From Streptomyces sp. G44 (GTDB lineage: Bacteria; Actinomycetota; Actinomycetes; Streptomycetales; Streptomycetaceae), in the NCBI RefSeq assembly GCF_016905445.1, contig NZ_JAFEXF010000045.1, forward strand, positions 1 to 43,886: a stretch of DNA of 43,886 bases, written 5' to 3'. The notes under the pieces are model-generated. The model was not told the origin of the DNA, did no database searches, and saw only the letters and a program-made list of their open reading frames with translations. The position numbers and the translations under genes are program-made. Positions 32,605 through 39,656 of this stretch are shown one piece after another. How positions within the stretch are numbered: the first letter of the stretch is position 1; each line of letters begins with the position of its first letter.

Positions 32605-33030
32605 ATGAAGCAGTCTGCTGCCAAGACCCTCGGTGTCGCCGCCCTCGGTGCCGCCTTCGCCGCCGCCGGCGCCGGTGCCGCGAACGCCGCCCCCGGTGTC
32701 CCGGACGCGGCCACGGCCCTCGGCCAGGTCACCTCGGTCCTTCCCCTGGAGCAGGCCGCCAAGACCCTGCCCGCGGGCAGCCCCGAGGCCGTGGCCGCCG
32801 GAAAGGGCGTCCTCGCCGGCGGCCTGAAGGCGGCTGGGCACGCCGACAGGGCCGCCGCCGCGGCCCGGGCGGACGACGGCAAGGACGACGGCAAGGGCGG
32901 CAGGGACGACGGCAGGAGCGGGGGCAAGAGCGCGGGCAAGCCCGCCGGCAAGCCCGTCTCGCCGCTCCCCAACCTGCTCGGCGGCGTGCCCCTCGGGGGC
33001 ACCGGCCTCAACGGCCTGCCGCTCGGCTGA
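32605..33030 (+). CDS. Small secreted low-complexity protein
   Basis: 141-aa exported protein without a recognised domain. An Ala-rich signal peptide ends near ANA-A (cleavage around residue 28). The mature part has an Ala/Gly-rich helix region (QAAKTLPAGSPEAVAAGKG), then a basic/acidic Gly-rich stretch built of DDGK, GGK and GKPAGKP units (~90-118), and a hydrophobic Gly/Leu/Pro end. No sorting signal or lipobox. AAGGA precedes ATG 32605. Possibly a wall-associated or extracellular polyampholyte; function unknown. Confidence 0.8.
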   Translation: MKQSAAKTLGVAALGAAFAAAGAGAANAAPGVPDAATALGQVTSVLPLEQAAKTLPAGSPEAVAAGKGVLAGGLKAAGHADRAAAAARADDGKDDGKGGRDDGRSGGKSAGKPAGKPVSPLPNLLGGVPLGGTGLNGLPLG

Positions 33031-33052
33031 CCTTTCTCGCGTACGTGCCGAC

Positions 33053-33082
33053 GGGGCGCCCCTCCAACCGGAGGGGCGCCCC
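33053..33082. terminator. Bidirectional 13-bp terminator
   Basis: Perfect 13-bp stem GGGGCGCCCCTCC with an AACC loop (33053-33065/33070-33082), 22 nt after the secreted-protein gene and 8 nt after the stop of the convergent PspC gene, so it can serve both. Confidence 0.88.
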
Positions 33083-33090
33083 CTCGCGTG

Positions 33091-33291
33091 TCACCAGGAC
33101 CGGCGGGCCTTGTCCTCGGAGGGCAGCAGCACCCACAGGGCTATGTAGAGCACGAACTGCGGGCCGGGGAGCAGGCAGGACGCCACGAAGATGACGCGCA
33201 TCTTGGTCGCGGAGATGCCGAAGCGCCGGGCCAGGGAGGCACACACTCCGCCGATCATCCGGCCGTGGGTGGGGCGGGCAAGAGCGGTCAT
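33091..33291 (-). CDS. PspC-domain small membrane protein
   Basis: 66-aa protein made almost entirely of a PspC domain: a basic N-terminus, GRMIGGVCASLARRFGI, then one or two hydrophobic segments (VIFVASCLLPGPQFVLYIALWVLLP) and a charged tail. ATG 33291 is chosen because AAGGAG lies 7 nt upstream; an in-frame start 33 nt earlier has none. PspC proteins act in envelope-stress signalling or membrane maintenance; the partner here is unknown. Confidence 0.88.
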   Translation of the reverse strand: MTALARPTHGRMIGGVCASLARRFGISATKMRVIFVASCLLPGPQFVLYIALWVLLPSEDKARRSW

Positions 33292-33379
33292 GTCAGGCTC
33301 CTTCGAACCGTAGGGAGAGGCCACTCCGTGTGCCTCGATGTCTCCACGTTACGGTCCTCAAGTACCCCAAAGCGTCACT

Positions 33380-33928
33380 CTATGGTGCGATCCCGACCCT
33401 GGGAATCGTCGGGGTCGGCCCCTGAGGGGCCTCCTCCCGCAGTCGGGCCCTGACGCGCCGCGGCTCAGCACGGCGGCGGAGCCTCGCCCGCGCGGCGGGC
33501 ACCACGGCGACATGGGCGAGGGCCACCCCGAGGGTGTTCAGGAGCAGCGAGTCGATGTCCACGACCTGTCCGGGCACCCCGGTCTGGAGCAGTTCGATGC
33601 CGAGCGAGAGCAGCGCTCCCGCGGCGACGGTGCGGACCAGGGAACCCCACGGCGAGACGGCGAGCCGGCCGCCAGCCAGGGGGAGCAGCACACCGAGCGG
33701 GGCGAGCAGCAGCAGGGCCTCGCCGATCCGACGGGCCGCCTGGAGGCCGCCGAGCGCCAGATCCGCCTTGATCCCGGCGAGCGGCCGCAGATTCGCGGCG
33801 CTCACCCAGGGGACGTCCAGCGGACGCAGCGTGATCCATCCGACGAGCAGAAGGTGCGCGACGAGGAGGAATCCCCCCGCCGCGCGGAAGCGGATGGCGG
33901 CAACGCGGCCGCCCGAGCCTTGACGCAC
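33380..33928 (-). CDS. VanZ-family membrane protein
   Basis: 182-aa VanZ-like protein with four to five hydrophobic segments; VGWITLRPLDVPWVSAANLRPL and GIELLQTGVPGQVVDIDSLLLNTLG are the family core. A basic C-terminal tail is cytoplasmic. Start uncertain: GTG 33928 is preferred to TTG 33937; neither has a clear ribosome site. It follows the afsQ operon lipoprotein by about 50 nt on the same strand and may be co-transcribed. VanZ-type proteins raise teicoplanin resistance in some hosts; that role is not shown here. Confidence 0.85.
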   Translation of the reverse strand: MRQGSGGRVAAIRFRAAGGFLLVAHLLLVGWITLRPLDVPWVSAANLRPLAGIKADLALGGLQAARRIGEALLLLAPLGVLLPLAGGRLAVSPWGSLVRTVAAGALLSLGIELLQTGVPGQVVDIDSLLLNTLGVALAHVAVVPAARARLRRRAEPRRVRARLREEAPQGPTPTIPRVGIAP

Positions 33929-33979
33929 GCCCCACAAGACGCCGGAGGCGGCAGGATCGGTTCCGCGTACCGGCGGCGG

Positions 33980-34591
33980 TTACTTGCCGCGCTTGACGGT
34001 TCTGGCGGGCGGCGCCACCGTGCCGGGCCGGGAGCGGACCTCGGGGGTGCACGTGTAGCGCCGCAGGGAGGCGTCCGCGGGGCCGCCCATGATCACCGTG
34101 CGGTCCTCCGCCGCCGCCGCGCTGCCGCCCAGCGTGCAGACGATCTGCGCGAGCGCGAACGCCGACAGCTCCTCCGGCGGCGTACTGAAGCGCAGCGCGT
34201 CCTCGGGGTCGCCCTCGCCGGGCCCGAAGACCCTGGTGCCGCCGCGCACGTCCGTGGCGAAACCCGCGTCCTTCTCGGGTTCCGACGGCGGGGCGGCCAG
34301 CTCGTCGAGGAGGGCCTGCGCGATCCGCACGCGGTCGTCGGCCGCCTTGCCTCCGGGAACCCGCACCGTCCGGTCGACGGTCACCAGCTGGGCCGCGCAC
34401 ACCAGGAAGACCTGCACCGGCGCCCCGCCGCCCGACTGCGAGGCGATGCCGGAACCCGACATCACGCACGGCACCCGCGACGGCGCGGGCCCGAAGTCCG
34501 TGGGCACCTCCGTCGACCTGATCCCGCACCCGGCGAGCGCGGCCGCCAGCAGCGCGGTGACCACCGCGGCACGCCTCCGTCGCCCGTTCAC
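33980..34591 (-). CDS. AfsQ-operon lipoprotein
   Basis: 203-aa lipoprotein: signal peptide with LAGC lipobox (Cys22) and an extracellular domain of unrecognised fold with four further cysteines (VPCVMSGSG, VFLVCAAQ, QIVCTLGG and RYTCTPEV), which may form two disulfides. The GTG start overlaps the afsQ2 stop (GTGA), so it is made together with the sensor kinase. A lipoprotein next to a sensor kinase, as LpqB with MtrB, suggests it modulates signal perception; this is inference. Confidence 0.87.
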   Translation of the reverse strand: MNGRRRRAAVVTALLAAALAGCGIRSTEVPTDFGPAPSRVPCVMSGSGIASQSGGGAPVQVFLVCAAQLVTVDRTVRVPGGKAADDRVRIAQALLDELAAPPSEPEKDAGFATDVRGGTRVFGPGEGDPEDALRFSTPPEELSAFALAQIVCTLGGSAAAAEDRTVIMGGPADASLRRYTCTPEVRSRPGTVAPPARTVKRGK

Positions 34592-36162
34592 GCCTGGCCC
34601 CCCTCGGTACAGCCGACGATGTCCTCGCTGTCGCGGCCCCCGTCGCCGTCACCGTCGCCCTCGCACGGCAGCCACAGGGTGAAGACGGCGCCGCCCTCGG
34701 GGCAGTTGGCCGCGGAGATGTCGCCGCCGTGGATGTGCGCGTTCTCCAGGGCGATGGACAGGCCGAGCCCGCTGCCCTCGGAGCGCGGCCGGGACGCGCT
34801 CGCCTTGTAGAAGCGGTCGAACACGTGCGGCAGGACGTCCTCGGGGATGCCGGGCCCGTGATCGCGTACGGAGATGAGGAGTTTGGCGTCCGCCAGGCGG
34901 ACGGAGACCTTGACCGGGGAGCCGCCGTGCTTGAGGGCGTTGCCGATGAGGTTGGCCAGGATGACGTCGAGGCGGCGCGGGTCGAGGCGGGCGGTGATGC
35001 CGCGCTCGGCGTCCAGCTCGACCGCGTCCAGCCAGGCGCGCGCGTCGATGCACGCGGTGATCTGGTCGGCGATGTCCACGTCGTCCAGGACGAGGCGCGC
35101 GGTGCCCGCGTCGAAGCGGGTGACCTCCATGAGGTTCTCCACGAGGTCGTTCAGGCGCCGCGTCTCGCTCACCACGAGCCGCACGGCCGGCTCGATCATC
35201 GGGTCGACGGAACCGGTCTCCGCGTCCAGTTCCTCCTCCAGGACCTCGGTCACCGCGGTGATCGCCGTCAGCGGCGTCCGCAGCTCGTGCGACATGTCGG
35301 CGACGAAGCGCCGGGACGCCTCCTCGCGGGCGCTCATGTCGGCGACCTTCTTCTCCAGGTTCTCGGCGGTCCTGTTGAACGTCCGGGAGAGATCGGCGAG
35401 TTCGTCGGTGCCGGAGACGCGCAGCCGGGTGTCGAGCTTGCCCTCGCCCAGCCTGCGCGCGGCGACACCGAGGCGGTGCACGGGCTTGAGCACGGTCGTC
35501 GCCGCGGCCTGCGCGAGCAGCGCGGAGCCGATCAGCGCCAGGGCCGTGGCGATCGCCAGCGACCAGCCGAGGGAGCTGAGGTCCTTGGCCTCGGGCTCCA
35601 GCGACTTGAGCATGTAGCCGGTCGGGCCGCCGCCGATCACCGTGGCGCCGCCGACCAGGTAGGGCGTGCCGTCGTCCACGGTCCGCTGCCAGTACAGGTG
35701 GTGGGCGGCGTCGTTGCCGGAGGTGAGCGGCTGCTTCTTGGCCACGGCCTTCTGGAGCGGGTCCGGCACCTCGGCGAGCGTGAACGCGTCCAGGTCGGAG
35801 TAACCGACGATCCGGCCGCCGTCCTTCTTCTCGGCGACCAGGAGCACGCTGTAGCGCTGGCTGCTGTTCGCCATCTGCTCGGCGGCAGCCTGAAGCTCCT
35901 CCTGCGAGGCGTTGGGGCGCAGCGCGCCCACGCGGGTCTGCATCTGCTGGCGGAAGTCCTTGAGCGCCGCGTCCTGGGCGCGCGTCAGCACGGCCTCGCG
36001 GTTGAGCCAGTACGCGATGCCGGACGCGGAGACGGCGGCGGTGAGCGCCACCAGGCCGAACACCACGACCAGCCGCAGCCGCAGACTCGTGAGGCGCAGC
36101 CCGGCCAGGAGTGCCTTGCGTGCCGCGGGCAGGCCGCGGAGCTTGTCCTGCGCCTTGGTCAC
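34588..36162 (-). CDS. afsQ2: AfsQ2 sensor histidine kinase
   Basis: 524-aa membrane sensor kinase. TM1 ~30-52, an extracellular sensor region ~55-197 (AAEQMANSSQRYSVLLVAEK, LYWQRTVDDGTPYLVGG), TM2 ~198-222, HAMP ~223-275, HisKA with phospho-acceptor His292 in FVADMSHELRTPL, and HATPase with NLIGNALKHGG, DHGPGIP and GSGLGLSI. In S. coelicolor AfsQ1/Q2 controls antibiotic production and nitrogen-related metabolism, responding for example to glutamate-grown conditions; I assign the name from the gene order (lipoprotein, kinase, regulator, divergent sigQ). The GTG start overlaps the afsQ1 stop. Confidence 0.93.
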   Translation of the reverse strand: MTKAQDKLRGLPAARKALLAGLRLTSLRLRLVVVFGLVALTAAVSASGIAYWLNREAVLTRAQDAALKDFRQQMQTRVGALRPNASQEELQAAAEQMANSSQRYSVLLVAEKKDGGRIVGYSDLDAFTLAEVPDPLQKAVAKKQPLTSGNDAAHHLYWQRTVDDGTPYLVGGATVIGGGPTGYMLKSLEPEAKDLSSLGWSLAIATALALIGSALLAQAAATTVLKPVHRLGVAARRLGEGKLDTRLRVSGTDELADLSRTFNRTAENLEKKVADMSAREEASRRFVADMSHELRTPLTAITAVTEVLEEELDAETGSVDPMIEPAVRLVVSETRRLNDLVENLMEVTRFDAGTARLVLDDVDIADQITACIDARAWLDAVELDAERGITARLDPRRLDVILANLIGNALKHGGSPVKVSVRLADAKLLISVRDHGPGIPEDVLPHVFDRFYKASASRPRSEGSGLGLSIALENAHIHGGDISAANCPEGGAVFTLWLPCEGDGDGDGGRDSEDIVGCTEGGQA

Positions 36163-36845
36163 TGAGGGGTGTCCAGCCGGTATCCGACGCCGCGCACCGT
36201 GCGGATCAGGGTCGGCGACGACGGCACGTCCTCGACCTTGGCGCGCAGCCGCTGCACGCAGGCGTCGACGAGCCGCGAGTCACCGAGGTAGTCGTGCTCC
36301 CACACCAGACGCAGCAACTGCTGCCGCGACAGGGCCTGGCCGGGCCTGCGGCTCAGCTCCAGGAGCAGCCGCAGCTCGGTCGGCGTGAGCTGGAGGTCCT
36401 CGCCGTTCTTCGTCACGGTCATCGCGGCCCGGTCGATGACGAGCGAACCGAACGTCGCCGCGTCATTGGCCTCCCGCTCCCCGCGCCGCAGCACGGCCCG
36501 GATCCGGGCGTCCAGGACCCGCCCCTGCACCGGTTTGACCACGTAGTCGTCGGCGCCGGACTCCAGGCCCACCACCACGTCGATGTCGTCGCTGCGCGCG
36601 GTGAGCAGGATGATCGGCAGCTGGTCGGTGCGCCGGATGCGGCGGCAGACCTCGAACCCGTCGATGCCCGGCAGCATCACGTCCAGCACGATCAGGTCGG
36701 GCCGCTGCTCACCGAGCAGTTTCAGGCCGTCCTCGCCGGTGGCAGCAGTGGCCACCCGGTGCCCCTGGCGCGTCAGCGAAAGCTCCAGGGCCGTCCGGAT
36801 GGCGTCGTCGTCCTCGATCAGCAACAGGGAAGGCACGGATGTCAT
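36159..36845 (-). CDS. afsQ1: AfsQ1 response regulator
   Basis: 228-aa OmpR/PhoB-type regulator. Receiver: acidic pocket EDDD (11-14), phospho-acceptor Asp55 in IVLDVMLPG, and switch residues LLTARS and VVKP. Winged-helix DNA-binding domain from ~130 with LTPTELRLLLELSRRPGQ and RTVRGVGYRLD. ATG 36845 is used; GTG 36836 would give the 225-aa length and Asp52 numbering published for S. coelicolor and may be the true start. First gene of the operon afsQ1-afsQ2-lipoprotein. An AfsQ1 recognition site lies between it and sigQ. Confidence 0.93.
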   Translation of the reverse strand: MTSVPSLLLIEDDDAIRTALELSLTRQGHRVATAATGEDGLKLLGEQRPDLIVLDVMLPGIDGFEVCRRIRRTDQLPIILLTARSDDIDVVVGLESGADDYVVKPVQGRVLDARIRAVLRRGEREANDAATFGSLVIDRAAMTVTKNGEDLQLTPTELRLLLELSRRPGQALSRQQLLRLVWEHDYLGDSRLVDACVQRLRAKVEDVPSSPTLIRTVRGVGYRLDTPQ

Positions 36846-36928
36846 TGTGTCCCATGCAACGGCCCCAGTTCGACTGTCGGCCCGCTCCCACACCCGACCC
36901 TCACGCGCGGAAGGGGCGCCGCGCCCCT

Positions 36929-36944
36929 GTGACAGGCCTGTGAC
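36929..36944. promoter_or_regulatory. AfsQ1 box between afsQ1 and sigQ
   Basis: GTGAC-AGGCCT-GTGAC fits exactly the published AfsQ1 direct-repeat site GTnAC-N6-GTnAC. It lies 84 bp upstream of afsQ1 and 107 bp upstream of sigQ, placed to control sigQ and possibly the afsQ operon itself. Confidence 0.8.
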
Positions 36945-37050
36945 AGTCGGCGGACACCGTCATGAAATGGGTCCGGCAGAGTTCTGGTCACAAGCAACAA
37001 GCACGGAAGCAAGACGGAACAAGCCGGACTCCACCGACGGGGGGCGCACA

Positions 37051-37776
37051 ATGCACACGCTGCACAGCACCAGCTCAAGCGCAGTTGTCACGCGTCTCCA
37101 CGATGTCGGACGGGGCTGCGAGAAGTCCGGTGCCGTGAGCGGGCGGGGGTGCGCTCGCGGCGCCGGGCGTCAGCACACCGCGTACATGACGGTGGTTGAC
37201 GCGCCGTACGGGGGAAGCGCGTACAGGGAGGGCTCGGGGGAGCGGAAGACCTTGTCGGAGGCGGAATTCACCGCCTACGTCCAGGAACGCCGCGCCTCCC
37301 TGTACGCCACGGCCTACCACCTGACCGGGGACCGCTTCGAGGCGGAGGACCTGCTCCAGAGCGCCCTCTTCTCGACGTACCGCGCCTGGGACAGGATCAG
37401 CGACAAGGCCGCGGTCGGGGGCTACCTCCGCCGCACCATGACCAATCTGCACATCAGCGCGTGGCGCCGCCGCAAGCTGAACGAGTACCCGACCGAGGAA
37501 CTGCCGGAGACGGTGGGCGACACGGACGCGATGCGCGGCACGGAGCTGCGCGCGGTCCTGTGGCAGGCCCTGGCCCGGCTGCCCGAACTCCAGCGCACGA
37601 TGCTGGTCCTGCGCTACTACGAGGGCCGCACCGACCCGGAGATCGCGGACATCCTCGACATCAGCGTGGGCACGGTCAAGTCCAGCATCTGGCGGTCGCT
37701 CCGCCGGCTGCGCGAGGACGAGGTCCTCAGCTTCGGCCGTGACCAGGAAGAGTCCTTCGGCGAGTTGGTCGCCTGA
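37051..37776 (+). CDS. sigQ: SigQ, SigE-family RNA polymerase sigma factor
   Basis: 241-aa sigma factor of the actinobacterial SigE-like ECF group. An unusual ~75-residue N-terminal extension (Ser/Gly/Cys-rich) precedes region 2 (FTAYVQERRASLYATAYHLTGDRFEAEDLLQ, with RRTMTNLHISAWRRR) and region 4 (LPELQRTMLVLRYYEGRTDPEIADILDISVGTVKSSIWRS). The ATG at 37051 has a G-rich ribosome site; a later start near MTVVDAPYGG (37186) is possible. Divergent from afsQ1; in S. coelicolor sigQ is an AfsQ1 target that antagonises the AfsQ effect on antibiotic production. Confidence 0.9.
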   Translation: MHTLHSTSSSAVVTRLHDVGRGCEKSGAVSGRGCARGAGRQHTAYMTVVDAPYGGSAYREGSGERKTLSEAEFTAYVQERRASLYATAYHLTGDRFEAEDLLQSALFSTYRAWDRISDKAAVGGYLRRTMTNLHISAWRRRKLNEYPTEELPETVGDTDAMRGTELRAVLWQALARLPELQRTMLVLRYYEGRTDPEIADILDISVGTVKSSIWRSLRRLREDEVLSFGRDQEESFGELVA

Positions 37777-37862
37777 GGATCGGGGGGAACGGGGGCCGTC
37801 GCTTCGGGGGAGGCGGCGGGAGTACGGGGGGAAGCACGGGGGGCACGGGGGAAAAAGCAGCG
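37777..37862 (+). other. G-run-rich 3' region of sigQ
   Basis: Between the sigQ stop and its terminator there are at least seven runs of four or more G on the coding strand, in a loosely repeated ACGGGGGG pattern. The stretch has G-quadruplex potential and no reading frame of its own. Confidence 0.5.
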
Positions 37863-37904
37863 GGACCGGAAGGCCGGGGGGGCCTTTCCGGTCCTTCTGT
37901 TTTC
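37863..37904 (+). terminator. Terminator after sigQ
   Basis: 13-bp stem with one bulged base (GGACCGGAAGGCC, 37863-37875, with 37881-37894) and a 5-G loop, then TTCTGTTTTC. A typical intrinsic terminator; it also lies at the 3' end of the convergent kinase-like gene. Confidence 0.85.
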
Positions 37905-38577
37905 ACCGGGGGGCGAGCGGGCGGGTGGGCGGCGGCGAATCCGCGGCGAGGCGGCGGTCCAGGACACACCGCCCGGCGGCAGTGGAGACAACCCGCCCCA
38001 ACGCCTCTTCGGCCCCGCAGGGGTACGCCCCCAGCCCCACCTGCCGCGCGACGATCGCCCGTTCGGCGCGCATGAGCCGCCATCCCCTGCGCAGCAGGAA
38101 CGGCACGGACTTGCGCCCCTCGCGCAGGTCCCGGAGCAGCCGCCGCCGGAACGTCGTGGCGGGCCGCCCCCGCAGGCAGATCGCGTCGGCGAGCACGCCG
38201 ATCTCCCGGCACCGCTCCACGATGTCCGCGGCGAAGATCCCCTCCGCGATGAACACGGGCGTGCGCCGGATGTCGAGAGCCTCGTGCCCGACGCGGGCGC
38301 TGGTCGCGATGTCGTAGACCGGGACGCGCGTCCGCCCGGTGCGGCACAGCTCCTCGATGGCGGCGACCGCGACATCGGCGTCCCACGACGCGGGGGAGTC
38401 CCAGTCGATGTCCGAACTGCCCGGGACCTGCGGCAGCGTGGGGTCGTCGCCTTCCTTGTAGAAGTCGTCCAGACACAGCACGGGCAGCCCGGACCGGGCG
38501 GCGAAGGACGACTTGCCCGAGCCTGAGGGGCCGCAGAGCAGCACGACGCGGGTCGGTATCGGGGGATGAGAGCTCAC
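37903..38577 (-). CDS. Uridine-kinase-like P-loop protein
   Basis: 224-aa P-loop kinase-like protein: Walker A GPSGSGKSS (16-24), LDDFYKEGDDPTLP where uridine kinases have their DDFY substrate motif, DWDSPASWD, and GIFAADIV; Arg-rich lid RGRPATTFRRRLLRDLREGRKS. The pattern is that of uridine/cytidine kinase relatives, which would salvage nucleosides by phosphorylation, but the substrate is unproven. It starts at GTG 38577 with CACTGT 6 nt upstream (probable leaderless). It sits between sigQ and the deoC operon but lacks the CTACGC operator. Confidence 0.8.
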   Translation of the reverse strand: MSSHPPIPTRVVLLCGPSGSGKSSFAARSGLPVLCLDDFYKEGDDPTLPQVPGSSDIDWDSPASWDADVAVAAIEELCRTGRTRVPVYDIATSARVGHEALDIRRTPVFIAEGIFAADIVERCREIGVLADAICLRGRPATTFRRRLLRDLREGRKSVPFLLRRGWRLMRAERAIVARQVGLGAYPCGAEEALGRVVSTAAGRCVLDRRLAADSPPPTRPLAPR

Positions 38578-38696
38578 GAGAGAACAGTGTGCGGCATCAT
38601 CCGGCGCGGGTGCTCCGCGCGGGCCGCCCGTGAAAGCCACGTCACACGCCCCGCCGCCCGGCCCACCGGCCCGTGACCGGGCGGAACGCGCGGAGA

Positions 38697-38730
38697 AGCC
38701 CCGGTCTCCTGGACGGAGGAGGCCGGGGCT
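38697..38730 (-). terminator. Terminator of the deoC-aldehyde dehydrogenase operon
   Basis: Reading leftward: AGCCCCGG-C-CTCCT, 6-nt loop, AGGAG-A-CCGGGGCT, then TCTCC. A 13-pair stem with one wobble/mismatch position begins 18 nt after the stop of the last operon gene. Confidence 0.8.
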
Positions 38731-38747
38731 CCGGTGTGCGGCAGCCG

Positions 38748-39656
38748 TCAGTAGGCCGAGCCGGAGGCGCCCAGGGAGCCCGTGGGGTGCCATACCGTCT
38801 TGGTCTCGAGGAAGGCCGTCAGGCGGCGCGTGCCGGGATCGGCGGTCCAGTCGGCGGCCGGGCCCGTCTCCGCGTCCACAGGCTGTGGACGCAGGACGCG
38901 CTTGAGGTTGTCCGCGGCCGCGGTCTCCAGGTCGCGGGCGAGGTCCGCGTCCGCGCCCGTCAGGTCGATGGCGTTGACGTCCTGGTGCGCGGCGAGCGGC
39001 GCCGCGATCTCGGCCGTCCTGCCGGTGAGGATGTTGACCACGCCGCCGGGCACGTCGGAGGTCGCGAGGACCTCGCCCAGCGACAGCGCCGGGAGCGGGG
39101 CCTTCTCGGCGGCGATCACGACGGCCGTGTTGCCGGTCGCGATGACCGGGGCGAGCACCGAGACCAGGCCGAGGAAGGACGAGTCCTGCGGCGCGAGCAC
39201 CGCGACGACGCCCGTCGGCTCCGGGGTCGAGAGGTTGAGGTACGGGCCCGCGACCGGGTTCGCCCCGCCCACGAGCTGGCCGATCTTGTCGGTCCAGCCC
39301 GCGTACCAGACCCAGCGGTCGATCGCCGCGTCCACCACGGCGGCGGCCTTGGACTTCGACAGGCCCTCGGCGTCCGCGACCTCGCGGACGAACTGCTCGC
39401 GGCGGCCCTCCAGCATCTCGGCGACGCGGTAGAGGACCTGGCCGCGGTTGTACGCGGTGGCGCCCGACCAGCCGCCGAACGCCTTGCGCGCCGCCACGAC
39501 GGCGTCACGGGCGTCCTTGCGGGACGACAGCGGCGCGTTCGCCAGCCACTTGCCCTTTGCGTCGGTCACTTCGTACACCCGGCCGCTCTCGGAACGCGGG
39601 AACTTCCCGCCGACGTACAGCTTGTAGGTCTTCAGGACCGTGAGTCGGTCAGACAT
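38748..39656 (-). CDS. Aldehyde-dehydrogenase-like protein lacking catalytic domain
   Basis: 302-aa protein aligned with roughly the first half of aldehyde dehydrogenases: KLYVGGKFPRSESGRVYEV, ARKAFGGWSGATAYNRGQVLYRVAEMLE and ATGNTAVVIAAEKAPLPALSLGEVL correspond to N-terminal and coenzyme-binding parts. The PWNFP motif reads APQDS, the ELGGK Glu region is replaced by Arg/Leu-rich sequence (NLKRVLRPQP), and the catalytic Cys domain is absent. The ending is clean, with a terminator after it, so it is not an obvious frameshift. Its ATG overlaps the full-length enzyme gene by 8 bp, implying stoichiometric production. A non-catalytic partner subunit is likely; this is inference. Confidence 0.85.
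   Translation of the reverse strand: MSDRLTVLKTYKLYVGGKFPRSESGRVYEVTDAKGKWLANAPLSSRKDARDAVVAARKAFGGWSGATAYNRGQVLYRVAEMLEGRREQFVREVADAEGLSKSKAAAVVDAAIDRWVWYAGWTDKIGQLVGGANPVAGPYLNLSTPEPTGVVAVLAPQDSSFLGLVSVLAPVIATGNTAVVIAAEKAPLPALSLGEVLATSDVPGGVVNILTGRTAEIAAPLAAHQDVNAIDLTGADADLARDLETAAADNLKRVLRPQPVDAETGPAADWTADPGTRRLTAFLETKTVWHPTGSLGASGSAY

Noticed and set aside
33380..33937. Vancomycin resistance locus based on the VanZ-like protein
   Set aside because: VanZ-domain proteins are widespread; none of the VanR/S/H/A/X genes is present.
38873..38891. Facing DnaA-like boxes (TCCACA-N3-TGTGGA)
   Set aside because: They lie inside the coding sequence of the truncated aldehyde dehydrogenase and match the DnaA consensus only in the central bases; probably codon coincidence.
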